A stretch of DNA of 64,000 nucleotides from Choristoneura fumiferana (Eukaryota; Arthropoda; Insecta; Lepidoptera; Tortricidae). Below, piece after piece: positions 1-11,799 of the stretch. Where the stretch lies: positions 13,559,020 to 13,623,019 of the forward strand of contig NC_133492.1 in the NCBI RefSeq assembly GCF_025370935.1. The letters are read 5' to 3'. The number at the start of each line of letters is the position of its first letter. The stretch's first letter is position 1. The translations under genes were made by a program, and so were the position numbers. Under the pieces are notes generated by a model. The model saw nothing but the letters and a program-made list of their open reading frames with translations, was not told the origin of the DNA and made no database searches.

Positions 1-583
1 TCTCCACGCTCCGCTCGCCACCCCAAATCTTGCGAATTATCAAAGGCGACAACGCGAACAAAGATCACAGGGTATCGCGACTCCCTCGCTATTAGAACAT
101 CGATATAGCGAGCTCGGGGTGTCCGGAGTCCAACAGGGAATCCGTTTAAGGTGTAATAAATCACTTGCACCCTGTATCGAGCCAATGCTAGGGTAGCCGT
201 TCGTATTGTCTGGACTTAGGGAACTGCTATGCCAAGCCAAAGAGGCTTATAACCCCATATAGAGTTAGTTGCTTTTTGGTTCATTTGGTTTAAACAGATG
301 CGAGGGGCATTCGATTATAAGCGCAAAGGTATTGTTATATTTCATCGATATTCGTCAATGATGCGCTGCTATAATTTAGATTAAGGTTTTGCGTAATCAA
401 ATTGAGGGAGTGGAGAGTAGTTAAGTTACAGGCATATAAGGCATTCCATTTCAACCATCTAGGCTGGCACTGATAGAAAGTGCTATACAATTCAGTTACA
501 AAGGTAGTTATTTAAGGTGTTCACGTGTAATGGTATTAACTTATTATTGGTTAACACCTTGAAAAATATATTTCATAGGAAAT
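1..583. other. Non-coding flank, nothing recognised
   Basis: The first 250 bases are more GC-rich than what follows, but all frames are short and broken. An antisense 66-codon frame here has no recognisable domain. No repeat family was identified. It could be part of the 5' region of the gene at 18-54 kb, but nothing in the sequence proves that. Confidence 0.4.
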
Positions 584-610
584 CGGTCAAGTGCGAGTCG
601 GACTTGCGCA
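584..610 (-). repeat. Terminal remnant of a TE-like repeat
   Basis: The short stretch CGGTCAAGTGCGAGTCGGAC is the complement of the terminal motif seen at the end of the repeat at 46021-46560 (GTCCGACTCGCACTTG). Only the end of the element survives here. The identification rests on this within-window match and on my familiarity with this motif in Lepidoptera. Confidence 0.5.
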
Positions 611-1184
611 CAAACCGTTGAGTATAAAACGTTTATGTATATCAAAGTATTGTACCTACTAAGAATATACAGTGTCAGCAGAGCCCTAATTCTAGGCAAA
701 GTGTACGATTTATGGATATATCGATGTTTGTGGAGTAATTTTAAACGATATCAATAGAATTTCTCAATTGAATGCTCACCTGCGTTAGTAAGTTCTACCG
801 CTAAAGCACTGAACATTTAATTTTTACCACTTTAAAATGCGAACACGAGTAGTATTTAATTTATAAATTTACACCGAGAACAAGGATTAAAACATCCATT
901 ACAATGCTGTTTTATTATTTATGACACTACAGAGGATACCTTTTAGAGTTCTCTATATGAGAAGAAAATAATCAACATTACAAAGGGGCGACAGGAATTG
1001 GTGGAGGCGATTCATCCCACATTTTAGGGGAACCTGAGGGCCCACGATTATTCATTAGAAAAATCGACCGCAAAAAAGATATTCAGAAAAATAAAACATC
1101 CTGAAAAGCAGACTTGAACAAAACACTCAATTCTACTAATATTATAAATCCGAAAGTTTGTGGGTATGTTTGTGAGGGTGCTAA

Positions 1185-1234
1185 ACAAGTAAATGGGTCA
1201 TCTGATGGGAAAGGTCACTACCACCCATGAGTGC
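1185..1234 (-). repeat. Fragment of a dispersed repeat (LINE-end-like)
   Basis: The sequence GGGTCATCTGATGGGAAA followed by CACTACCACCCATG is the reverse complement of the segment at 49116-49190 (CATGGGCGGTGGTGATCA, then CATCAGATGACCC). Fragments of this kind are common in lepidopteran genomes and look like the 3' end of a non-LTR element. The rest of 611-2429 shows no gene. 1690-1930 is somewhat GC-richer but has no open frame of interest. Confidence 0.5.
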
Positions 1235-2429
1235 CAACCATACTTAAAAAGAGTCATTGGTCCGTTGCTGACCTTTAAATAAAGTATAATCCCTTTTCTT
1301 GAAAGCCCCAATGTCATAGTAATCCGAAACAGTTATCCCTGTACGTGGTGTACGTACAGTGAAATTGTGAGTGTGTGTCTGTACGTGTCACTGTACGAGT
1401 ATGTGTTGGTACGTTGCTAGCTGAATATCTGGAATAACACATAGAAAGATTATTTTTATAGGTACCGATGTTCCCATGAGATGGGGGTAAAATGTAGAAA
1501 TATCATCCGCTGGGTATAAAGTCATGAAATTTGGCATGTTTGTTTTTAAAGCAAGGTGGTTGAAAATCACTATGCAATTTTTGGGGATACCCATGCGAGT
1601 AATATCCCAGGATTTCTCCAACTGATCGATTTAATGATTAACGCATCCGAAGCCGCAAATAAACACTAGTAACATCATAAAACTAACGCGTCGCTCATCG
1701 AACCCAATCACGTTTGCGCCTAAAATAGGTACTTTTCCACTCACAATTACGTTGATGAGTCGATTAGAGCGGGAGTCGTCTGTCGCGGGTTAGCCTGATC
1801 ACGTTCATTACGGCTATCGCGCCTCTGGCTGATATATAGCCCTCATTGTCGCTAACTAACAACAGTCCATTCTGGCTAACGGCCACGTTACAGCCTCAAA
1901 CGTCCGCTCCATACACTTTGGAACAATAAAACCGGGTTCGACTTGGTTTGATAAGGGACACGGTAATAAATTCGCACTGGGACTCTACAGGAGTAACTAG
2001 AACGTTAAAGTCGAAGTGTAATTTTGATGGAATTAGGTACTCGAGAATTGAACCTGACAAGTGTGCAGTGTATTAGCTCGTTGAAGTGGTTATGAGCAGG
2101 TCATACTCGTATAAAACGGAGAACAGATGGCCGTTGGGGCCGAAAATTTTCGAATGGAGACCGAGCACGAAAAAAAGTAATTCTTTGACCAAGAATTTCA
2201 TAGTCTCAGGAATATTTTTTAAATCCAAGAAATTATTTTCTTTAAGAAGAATAATAGTTTTAACCCAAGACAATATTTGTCTCCATTCAATACAATATGG
2301 CGTGGCGTCCGGCTATATACGAAATATTATTGTCTTGACCAAGGGTATGTTGTATTAATCAAAGACATCCTTTTTTCCGTGCGGATCGGCAATCGCAGCA
2401 TAGGACGTTCACCAACGAAATGAATGAAT

Positions 2430-2558
2430 GACTTGGTCAAAGCCGCGGGTTCACGGTGGATGCACGTCGCTTCCAACCGAAGCAACTAGAGGTTTATGGG
2501 GAGCACTAAATAAAACAGTAGACGCCCTACGGCTGATATGATGATGATGATAATAATG
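2430..2558 (+). mobile_element. 5'-truncated RTE-type LINE, 3' end
   Basis: The plus-strand frame reads approximately DLVKAAGSRWM, then VASNRSN. This matches the C-terminal tail I know from RTE-class reverse transcriptases of Lepidoptera, with in-frame stops. It ends in a (TGA)n-type tail at 2536-2558, as RTE elements do. Only the last 130 bases are present, so it is a dead 5'-truncated insertion. Confidence 0.65.
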
Positions 2559-2782
2559 ACAAATGTGCACCACCGCCCGTGGACTCTCGTAGGTAACTTC
2601 AAATTTACCTTCAGCGCAGTGGGCTAGTAATTTCACCACTGGTCTTACACTAGAACACAGCAGCGCAAGCACTGCTGCTAGGGGTAGTAGCGATCCTGAT
2701 GAGTCTTGAGTTCCAGTGTCTGAACATTAAGTTCAATTATAAATAAAATCTCAATGTGCGTATACTCAATCCCTAGCTGACA

Positions 2783-2912
2783 CCGCTGAGGTTTTCTGTA
2801 TTTATGTGCAGCATTCATTTGCGATTCACCATGAGCTTTATGGAGAAGGAAAACCTGTCGAGGAAACCTTCATAAAATTGCAAAACAGTTTAACGGTGTT
2901 TGTAACTACAGC
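2783..2912 (+). mobile_element. Decayed tRNA-derived SINE (middle part)
   Basis: This stretch aligns by eye with 6746-6870 of the better SINE copy: CTGAGGTTTTCTG, a segment near GATTCACCATGAGCTTTATGG, then GAAGGAAAAC and GAGGAAACC. The tRNA-like head and the tail are missing and substitutions are frequent, so it is an old copy. Confidence 0.55.
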
Positions 2913-3474
2913 TCAAGCACTTTCATTCTGGGACGTTTATTTATAATAGACGACAAACTTGAAATCAAATGAAGAATGACACATCAATTGTTAAAAAAGT
3001 AAAGATCTATTGACATTTTGAATTTTGACGATGAAATTCATTTAAATAGTTAGACCCAAACATAAATAATTTAAAAATCGTACAAAAACCAATTATGTTA
3101 AATTCTATCCGGATCGCGGCAAATCACAAAATTTAAAGGTGCACTTTAACAACCATACCATCGAAGAGGTGCAATATAAAGGGTTTTTGGGAGTTAAGAT
3201 TGATTGTCACTGCAAATGGAAAGAGCACACATAGACAAGGTCTGTTCTAGAGTTAACAGCTTCGTATTTGCCCTAAGGTGAATAAGACAAACCGTTTCTA
3301 AACTAGCTGCTATGGTAGCATGGTGCAACATTAAGATACTGTATAGTGGTGTGAGGCAATGGTACTCGTACAGGAATTGACCGGATAGTTATTGCGCAGA
3401 AATATTGCATCAGAGCAATTTTCGGAATTAGGCGAAGAGATTCTTGTCGCAGTTACTTCATACTTATATGAAGT

Positions 3475-3646
3475 AAATATGCAACTCTCTAATACTCGTA
3501 TGTATAGGCAAGCAATAATCAATATTCTGTATTAGAATATTGACTATTGCTTGCTTATACAATTGCATACAATTTGCTTGCTTGTATTATAATACAGAAT
3601 ATTGACTATTGCTTGCCTATTATACATATTAGAGAGTTGCATATTT
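3475..3646. repeat. Large imperfect palindrome (hairpin element)
   Basis: The left arm (3475-3531) starts AAATATGCAACTCTCTAATA. The right arm (3592-3646) is its reverse complement with a few indels. The loop holds two further partial copies of ATTGACTATTGCTTGCTTAT. The whole is about 170 bp and could form a long hairpin. It is probably a foldback MITE. No coding potential. Confidence 0.7.
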
Positions 3647-6478
3647 GTACATAAATATAAAAATAATTTTACTGAAACACAAGGTATGACTGTGCGCTCG
3701 CAAGGTTAGACTGCATAAATTGTATAAACCACCACATCCAAAAACAGCTGTGTGATGTGTATAATACAAAGTGTATTACAATTTATAATAAACTTCCAGG
3801 CAGATTCAAAAGCACGAATTTAAAAGTAATTCGAAAAATGTTGCGAGCATGGTTATCTCATGACTTATCTGACAAATGTTTTTATAGTAGGTATAAGCGA
3901 GTTCCTAATGGAGTAATATGTGCAGCATGATATTTAAGTACTTACAATAATTTATGTATGTATGTATGTATTCATAGCTTAAGGCCATTTTTGTACACCC
4001 CCTTACACAAATAAACATCATTAATAGATAATAATATTACTATTATAATTGACAGATACATAACTATATTAAAGAGAGGGTGAAATTGTGGTGAAGGTAA
4101 AGCAAACAAAGATGATACTTAAGATAGAGGCGATAAATTTAAATAAATTGAAATTGTAGAGTTTAAGAAACAACCAACGCATGCAGGAAATTTAGAATAC
4201 TTAGATGGTTGGATAGTGAAGAACAACTGTTGAAATCTAAAAGCCATTACCTAATATACTTATTTGGCAAAATGTATCAAGGAAAAAAAATGCTTATAGA
4301 AATGTTTACGGGTTAATAGTAAATAAACCATCTTTAATGCTTACGGTTGACGTTTACTGTAATTTGATCAGTTCTGACGTTTATATTTTCCATAACATTT
4401 TAAAATAATATTGTGAGATGGCGGAACGACCTAGATGCTTATCGAGCGGGATGGCAGAAACATAAAGCGGGAGTGGAACAAAAGTGACATTATATAGGCT
4501 AAAGGACATAAACTGACTGGACTGTCTTTATTACATTACAATAAATTTACAAAAAGGGAAAATGCAGCGTGGATAATAGGGTATCTTATCGCTTCAAAGC
4601 AATCTCTTCTAGACTATTTAGATCTATACCTTATACAAATAATGCGTTGAATTAAGTACGTGGCAGAAACGACTATACAGGTGAATTGAACAGAATGATA
4701 TTAAGATATATACAAACGCAATAAGTACTTAAACAAAACATAACATTAGGTGTGCACAAGATATCAATGAAAAAGGTCATCCCTCGGGGTGCTTGATTAC
4801 CGAACACCGAAGCTACTGTACAACAGCCAACCGAACGTGTCTTTTCAACCTCAGCATTGGCGGAATCATCAATAGTATTGATGGAGCTATATTTTTTTTT
4901 TTTAAATTGAATTTAAATGGGGTGTTTGATTATGTAGTTCAAAATCAAACGTGCGCACTTCAGCTGTATTTACAACTCGTGGAAAGGACCCCGGTACTTA
5001 AACTAGCCCTGCTTGCTGAATGCTCAAATTTAGGAACATGTACATTGTTATGCTAAAAGTAACCTAACGAGCCTATTTTGCCCTACAGCGGTGATATATG
5101 GCGCCACACTCAACTAAACAAATTTGCATAATTTTGCGAACACCACAACCGAACTGCACAGTTGATTAACCCATCATTAACGTGCTGCATTAGTGCATGC
5201 TTTGTTGCGATCCTCATGAAATGCTCTTTAAATGAAAGTTTAATTGTTCAAACCTAAAATGTTTCTTTATGTTCTCACCTGTATTATAGTTGATTTAATT
5301 CTGTTAACTAGGCAAAATTTTTGCCTGCGACTCCATCGCCAACTATTTTTAAACCAATTTAATTTAAATCGATTCAACGGCGTTTTTAATAATTATTAAG
5401 TAAGGATTATTTACTTTCGAGTGATCTAATTTAAATTTGCTCGTATGAGCATTTTCTTAATTCAATGTTTGATAGGCACTACGGTAAACAAAGTTTCTTG
5501 TGATTGAACGTGCTCCAAGTTTGTTATCATTGTCAATTACCATCTGTTGAAAATGAGACCAAGCTTAACCCCAAACGGTCGATGTTGCAAGCCCTCCAAC
5601 AATTTGTATTACTCTGATAGGAGGACTTCACAAAATCATTGGAAATTTCTTACTTTTATTACCCTTCTTTAAGCTGTCTCTCATATAATCCTTCTGAAGA
5701 AACTTGTCAAAATCGCCGATGTTACACGCGGTCCTTGTAGATATTTAGGTGCGTTCATTATGGGCGTTGAAAGCCCCAGCAGTTGATAGATGGCCTGTTC
5801 ATCGAGAATAATGGCCCATCCCACTAAACTCCGGAATTATTTACCTTGTTCACCACACCGTATGGCTTTGATGCTCAGATAGGGCATCATTTTCTCGGGA
5901 AATTCGACCCTTGGTGTGAATATAAAAGCGGATTAGCCGATAAATTCTCCTGTTTTTTTCTTCAATTTACTGTAAGGTGTTTTTTCAAGGAACGGTGAAA
6001 AAACAACTTAGCTTCCAACTTACAAATTGCAAAAGCTGCATTATTTTCTATTTTTTATTTATAAACTAAAAATCGCAGTAAATATTAATTTATAAATACC
6101 TACCATTCAAAATGCCACAAAGTTTACTTGTAAGTAAGAAACGACGGAAAGGTTAGCAATCACTGAAAAACTTTACTGCTTTCGTTCAAACAACTTGGAA
6201 GTATCCAGTATAATGTTTACACACATGATTAATGTTACCGCTCATTACGTTGGGTGGAGTTGAAAGCATTCCGAACAGATTGATGATCGTGACATAAGAG
6301 ACGGCCATTAAAAACGTTGAATATTTCAACAGGCCTCTGCTCCATGAGATACGATGCGCTAATAGAGTTTGAAGAGAAATTAAACAAATAAAAGTGACTC
6401 AGCACTGCATGCGCGTAACAGTGTCAAAAATAATGAAACAAGGATGATTAATAAATTGTCTGTAAACCATCTTCTTTG
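3647..6478. other. Long AT-rich stretch without a gene
   Basis: I see only short random frames, a (GTAT)n run near 3955-3970 and a 13-T run near 4890. The 87-codon frame at 4793-5056 lacks an ATG start, has no domain, and contains a run of phenylalanine codons from poly-T, so it is not credible as a gene. Confidence 0.4.
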
Positions 6479-6608
6479 TACAGTCACCTTCATTAATGTC
6501 CGCCACAGCGAAGCGTGCAACAATATCTGACACGTCTTTCCCGCCCTAAAAATAGAGTTGTAGCAGATATTTATGCATTCTTTGTTGTAGCAGCTATTAC
6601 CAGCACCA
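6479..6608 (-). mobile_element. Degraded MITE of the CAGTCACC family
   Basis: It begins TACAGTCACC and ends near TACCAGCACC. Read on the minus strand it aligns along its whole length with the better-preserved copy at 18791-18925: shared CGTGCAA, ATATCTGACACGTC, AAATAGAGT and CAGATATTT blocks. The terminal repeats have decayed. Confidence 0.6.
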
Positions 6609-6672
6609 ACCATGTTTGAGCAAATAAAAGACGGAGTACTGATTTAATTTCTGTCCAATAGGCCTTATTTTG

Positions 6673-6894
6673 TGAGCCGTGGTGGCCTAGTGGTTTGACC
6701 TATCGCCTCTCAAGCAGAGGATCGTGGGTTCGAACCCCGGCTCGCACCTCTGAGTTTTTCGAAATTCATGTGCGGAATTACATTTGAAATTTACCACGAG
6801 CTTTGCGGTGAAGGAAAACATCGTGAGGAAACCTGCGAAGCGATTCAATGGTGCGTGCGAAGTTCCCAATCCGCACTGGACCCGCGTGGGCCTC
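6673..6894 (+). mobile_element. tRNA-derived SINE, head and body, tail lost
   Basis: The first 74 bases fold like a tRNA: GAGCCG pairs with CGGCTC, the A-box-like TGGCCTAGTGG is present, CCTC/GAGG forms an anticodon stem, and the B box is GGTTCGAACCC. The SINE-specific body follows (GTTTTTCGAAATTCATGTGC, GAAGGAAAACATCGTGAGG, CCAATCCGCACTGG). It stops after CCCGCGTGGG, without the usual 3' tail. I treat it as a SINE rather than a functional tRNA because the same head-body order recurs in several places here (for example 44021, 24695). It resembles the HaSE-type SINEs of Lepidoptera. Confidence 0.8.
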
Positions 6895-7059
6895 ATTTAG
6901 AATCCGCAAGTGGGTCAATCAACTTTTTAGTGTTGTTATTCTGTACCGTAGCTCAGGAGACATCACTGATAATACACTTTGTTAGAAAAATGTCTGCAAT
7001 TTATAATTCGATTCGTTCCCCATAAAATCATACATTTAATAGGTAACGCAGGAAACGTC

Positions 7060-7400
7060 ACTAAGACTAAGGAATAAACTGGAGGATAGGCGAACTATCA
7101 GGCATAACTGCGGTCGCCAACCCACCTGCCAACCGTGGCGACTAAGGCATTTTCCCCCCAAAGGATTAAAAATCCCACACAAACAGCCCAAACCCCTAGT
7201 CCCCGGCGGCCCTGCTATTCCTGACTCCGGTAGCGGCCATGGTAACGGTGGGGCAGGGGTGCTATAGCTAATCACCGGCAGAGGCCCAGCTACCAAAACG
7301 GATCGCGGGATCGTGGTGGATGCGGGCGGAAAGCACAAGACCGGTCTGAGTGAAGAGCCTTGGGGGAGGCCTGGGACCAGCAGTAGAATGTATCTAAACC
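7060..7400 (+). mobile_element. Non-LTR retroelement fragment
   Basis: This is a GC-rich block in an AT-rich flank, with proline- and glycine-rich broken frames on both strands. It ends CTTGGGGGAGGCCTGGGACC AGCAGTAGAATGTAT, a diverged form of the RTE/SINE tail. The antisense 147-codon frame over it has low-complexity composition and no domain, and I regard it as a shadow. The family is uncertain. Confidence 0.45.
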
Positions 7401-8723
7401 GGAAATGATGACGATGTTGAGTCTTACTGAATAAACAAAGACCCCGATTCTTTAAAGCATGAGCGCGAACTGTAGGCACTTGTTAAAATTTTAAAGTGAA
7501 CACAAAATAACCTAATGAAGATAAAGTATTCTCTAAGATTCAATAAGCGAGATGGTAACACAACTAAACCAACACCGTTTCGACTTTGCGTCGGATTCCC
7601 AATTTAACACACTAGGTCGTAGAAAATCGTAATGGTGTCGTAAAAATTGTGAGAAACGTCGCACAATCAGAGGTAAGATTAGCGGCGAGCGACGCGACCC
7701 GACAACCGGCGATCTACCAAAATAGTTTGCTGCAGCAAAAAAAGGTCAACGATTTATAAGAAGAAAGAATCTTTTTCCCTACCATTAAATTTGTAATGAC
7801 ATCGTAACTGAAGGATTTAGAGCCCGACAAACGGCTGATAAAAATAACTTTGCTACTTTGAAACAGCTTACGTGCGACAGAAATTTTGCTCCTAAGATTA
7901 CCGTGGGAGACAAGGTAACTCGAGTAGGTAGAAATATGTTGGTGGCGCAAAGTACTGGAACAAATTGTCTTCAGTTTTCTCGAACAACGCCGAAGTTTTA
8001 AAGACGTCATTAAGAAGACATTTTATTTGTATTTTTATTGCCATCATAACAGTAGATACCATACTCAGGCCGGTTTTATGTATTTTAAGTTGTTTCTATG
8101 AATCACGATCCTTCTTTTTTTAGTGAATAAGTTCAGGACTGTCTCGAAGACAGTCCTCATCTTTGTATTGTGCTAAGGATTACTTTTTTCCTTAAAAATC
8201 TGCTATATTTCGTTACTGCTCTTTACTCGCAATTTCTCAAGTATAAAATGAGTTTTCCTCTTTTGTTTTCAATGTTATACGGATTATCTCTGGTTCGTTT
8301 GCCACCCTTGTTTCATAAAAAAACCTGCCAAGTACGAGTTGCATTATTTAAGGACATAAAACTATGAAAACGCGTAATTATTTTCTAATTTTCTTTCTCT
8401 TTCTATCAAAAAGATAAGCCGGAGTGAAAAACGAACTTACATAACTCAAAACAAGTTGTTTTAAATTCCCGTCATACTTGACAAACAGATAAATGGGCAT
8501 ATGCCTAAGAGCTTTTGAGATACAGAACGTTAAAAATCTTGCTTTAAATAATATTATTAACAATGAACTAAAAGAATTTCCTTGCTCACCCGCGACCTTA
8601 TTTTTCATTGATATGGACCTCCGCAAAGTAACGCCTGATTCAATAAATTATTAACAATAATTATTATACATGCCTAATAACGCACATAATAATTCACATC
8701 GCTGACGAATATTATTAATTACT
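7401..8723. other. No gene recognised
   Basis: AT-rich sequence with short frames on both strands (a 98-codon antisense frame at 7714-8010 and an 82-codon one at 8378-8626). None has a recognisable domain, a supporting codon pattern or conserved neighbours. Nothing else stands out. Confidence 0.4.
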
Positions 8724-9745
8724 TACCGTAAACTCAGGTTTCTATAGTCCCAGGGTTCATCAATAGTCCAAGCGGACCTTTTAACATTTCGAACAATTAC
8801 GGAACTGCTAGCGTCGTCTAAGGCATTCAATCGCTAGCGATCTTTCTGTCGCCAGTATTGGATTATAATTCTTGTGCTGGAAAGAAATTGGCGATTGATT
8901 TATTTGTAATAACGTTTTCCAGGTAGAAGTTTATTGAGAAGTTGTTTTGTTTATTTTTGCGATTATTAATAAATGGAAAATAATAATAATAATAAATTAA
9001 TTAATTTAAAACAGAGCCACCTAAAAAAAAAGAGTACAAAGAGGGCCTTGTTCGACGTACCTGAGCTGGAAGCTCAGTGGGGAAAGTCAAAAAAATAAGT
9101 TGTTTCACATTGTATTGACTGAATTGTTAATTTTTGAGACTGATTTTGTTATGGTTGATTGTTGTGACTGATTTGTTGACTATTTTTATTGTTTTTTTTT
9201 GTTAATTCGAATAAGAGGCTCTTTTTGTTTATTTTTTTAAGTTTTGCTCTTGAGTCGTTGGATTTATTAACATGGTGTTCTTGATATTTTGTAATTTTTT
9301 TGTAATTTCGAATTTAAGGCATTTTTTATTTTTATTTTTGGAGATTTTGTTCTTGGAACAATTGAGCTTTTTTATTTTGTAAAAAATAAAAATATTATAA
9401 ACATACATTTGTTCTTTATTTTTTCTTTTTATTTACTCAATTATATTTAAAATTGCCTAAATTGACATAAATTACTTAAATCAATAACCCAAACTAAATA
9501 TTTTTTTAAATTATCGTTGCCCTAATCAATTGGTCTAAACTTGAAAACATAAATACAACTATGGCCCAAAAACAAAAGTTTTTCGATATTTTGATAAATA
9601 TTTAGTACCTACCTACTGCTTCTTAACCTCTAATTATCAATCTTACAAGCTCAAAATCCAGATAAAATGTAACTTGTTGCAGTGGAATACAGTTTCAAAG
9701 TTATCAACGTTTAATTTTGGACCATATAAACCTGAGTTTACGGTA
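8724..9745. mobile_element. Candidate non-autonomous DNA transposon, about 1 kb
   Basis: The ends form an inverted repeat. The left end is TACCGTAAACTCAGGTTT (8724-8741) followed by CTATAGTCC. The right end is GGACCATATAAACC followed by TGAGTTTACGGTA, ending at 9745. If the outer TA dinucleotides are the target-site duplication, this fits a Tc1/mariner-type insertion. The interior is T-rich and low-complexity from 9100 to 9440 and has no transposase frame. The boundary call rests only on the paired ends. Confidence 0.5.
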
Positions 9746-10740
9746 CCGCGGAAGCGAAAGTTTTCATAGCACCTACTAACAAACTACCGTGATATTCATC
9801 TTCACATTGCCAATATGATCGGGCTCTATTTTGATAACTTAGTTAAGTTAATTATGAAGACAAATTTGTATCTCAAACAACAACTTTGATTATCAGAGTA
9901 CCGCAACTTAGTAGGCATGGGAAATTGTAATTTTAATTGATTTAATAATTTCCATAAATCAATTACGATACAAATCAACCCATGTTTATTATAGGTACTT
10001 ATTGGTTTGTTTTCTTATTGGGTTCAAATGTGAAGATAAACAAATGAAAAATAAAATTATTTCTAAATTTTGAATTCAGTGGCGTTGGAAGTCTTTGCGG
10101 TCAGTATTTTTTTGGTTGGTTAAAATTGGTTGCATTTTTGAAATAAACGTCCGAAATTATTTTTTTAACTATTTGTTTATTTAGTTTTGCATAGAATCGG
10201 AATTTAAACAGAGTGCATTCTGATCCAGTTCGCACCTCAACTTAGATAGGGTGCTTGCTACCACCCAAAATCTTATACACAACTTAAAATCTTAGCGCGG
10301 TTATAAATTAAAAAAAAAAAAACAGAAAAATCTAAATTTCTCGAAAACGGTGAGATCTTTACTAAACTTGGTAAATAACTTGCCCACTTATCATCCTCTT
10401 TAAGTTTGTCGTACTAATTACAGGACATCCTGTATAGATGCTACAAATACTCACGTAGACAAAGTTACTTGTAAAAGCTGGTACTAGTATCGGTATATGT
10501 CTATGTAAATAATATAACAGTGAAACACGATAATCCCATGAGTATAAACATTCATTAGGACCAATTAGTTAATTAATGTTTATTCACCCCTTATTATCAA
10601 TACACGCCATATCTGATGAAATTGGAAGATTTATCGATGTCATTTGGAGTAGTACCTACTATAGATACAATTTCGGGATTGATGAACCTGTAACACGTGT
10701 ACTTTGTTATAATTTTGTTAATCCTCTTTATATCCGGTAT
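9746..10740. other. No gene recognised
   Basis: AT-rich sequence with poly-A near 10308-10322 and no plausible exon or known repeat. The stretch 10230-10300 resembles degenerate retroelement sequence, but I cannot assign it. Confidence 0.35.
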
Positions 10741-10756
10741 TACGGCAACTTTGGAG

Positions 10757-10998
10757 TATCGAAAATACAAACTGAAATATAGATGCATAGCAAAACCAGA
10801 AAAATAAGACCAGCACTGGGAATCGAACCCAGGTCCTCGGCATTCCGTGCCACGTGCCGTGGTTTTCTATGCATCTATATTTCAGTTTGTATTTTCGATA
10901 TGGGTTTTACGGGATGACGGATTTACGGGATAACAAAAAAATTGGAATTGAAATAAAAAATACAAAAAGATTCCAAAAAAATAATCTTAATTTTGGAG
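10757..10998. mobile_element. Head-to-head pair of second SINE family
   Basis: The arms 10757-10798 and 10860-10900 are reverse complements with about one indel (TATCGAAAATACAAACTG on the left, CAGTTTGTATTTTCGATA on the right). Between them lies a minus-strand tRNA-like B-box region (complement of GGTTCGATTCCCAGTGCTGG). The right arm runs on to a body ending AAAAAATACAAAAAGATTCC, which matches the single forward copy at 60926-61125. This suggests two copies inserted in opposite orientation, or one copy with an inverted duplication. Confidence 0.6.
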
Positions 10999-11086
10999 TA
11001 CTGTTGCGGCTGCCACGTTTCTGTAGTGCTTTGTCTATTTTTGACGAGGATCGCAGTAATGGTTTTAATGCTATCATTTTATGCTA

Positions 11087-11131
11087 AACATGTCGAGCTA
11101 AACTAGATTTAAGATGTGAGTTATCCGGTTC
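11087..11131 (+). repeat. Fragment of the ATGTCGAGCTAAACT repeat
   Basis: It reads AACATGTCGAGCTAAACTAG followed by ATTTAAGATGTGAGTTATCC. The same words occur at 38965-38996, inverted at 38878-38908 and 58990-59030, and diverged at 47587-47645, so this is a dispersed repeat end. Confidence 0.55.
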
Positions 11132-11167
11132 ATTACTTATCTTTAAAATTCTTTTCACTTTACTTTC

Positions 11168-11300
11168 TTCAACCGACATCAGAAAAGTTCTCAATTCGTC
11201 TGTATGTTTTTTTTTTTGTACGTTTGTCACGCGATAACTCCGTCAATTTTGTGGGCCGAATTTCAAAAGTATTTTTTTGTTCTAAAGAGAGAGAGAGTAA
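11168..11300 (+). repeat. Dispersed repeat beginning CAACCGAC
   Basis: It contains TTCTCAATTCGTCTGTATG, a T-run and CACGCGATAACTCCGTCAA, words I know from a frequent lepidopteran repeat whose copies start with ACCGACTTCC. A degraded relative of its start lies near 26310. No coding content. Confidence 0.4.
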
Positions 11301-11621
11301 AGCGAGAGTTTAGAGGTGGTCCCATTTTGTCACCAAATTAGGATCTGATGATGTGATCTTAGACAAATCAAGGGCAACCCTCAAATTTTAAAAGCACACC
11401 TATAGCAATTTTAGCATTTTTAAGACCAAGTAAGTACTTACTTACTTTCAGAATATATAATTTGGTGAACTGGGCCTGATAAAGAAGACGGTAGGTACCG
11501 GTAGGTACTCAGTTGTTAAATAATATAACTATGCCGTGTTTGAGATTAATGGAATCGTTGTGAGATGCACATTGTCTACAAATCACTAACAACTATGAAA
11601 AAAAAAACCGTTTTAAGTAAT

Positions 11622-11797
11622 AAAAAATGGAACCGACTTCAAAAACCTTGAAAATATTTTTCTACTAGTTTGAATTCGGTACCTCAGCAACTGGGCAATA
11701 TATAGTATCTAGGTGAGGTAGACGACTATAGTTCCACTCCTGCTGGCTCGTGCTGAGGCACCGACTTCAAACTAGAAGAAGTCGGTTCCATTTTTTG
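11622..11797. repeat. Hairpin repeat, ACCGACTTC family
   Basis: The outer arms AAAAAATGGAACCGACTTC (11622-11640) and GAAGTCGGTTCCATTTTTT are exact complements. Inner arms CTAGTTTGAATTCGG and CACCGACTTCAAACTAG also pair. Related pieces occur at 15057-15110 and 39018-39150, the latter sharing CAGCAGGAGTG-type words in the loop. It is probably a foldback repeat. Confidence 0.6.
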
Positions 11798-11799
11798 TT

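Noticed and set aside
4793..5056. 87-codon frame
   Set aside because: No ATG at its start, poly-T derived phenylalanines, no domain.
6673..6746. Functional tRNA gene
   Set aside because: The fold is tRNA-like, but it is the head of a SINE that recurs with the same body elsewhere in the window.
7036..7479. 147-codon antisense frame
   Set aside because: It is a shadow of a GC-rich retroelement fragment, low-complexity, with no domain.
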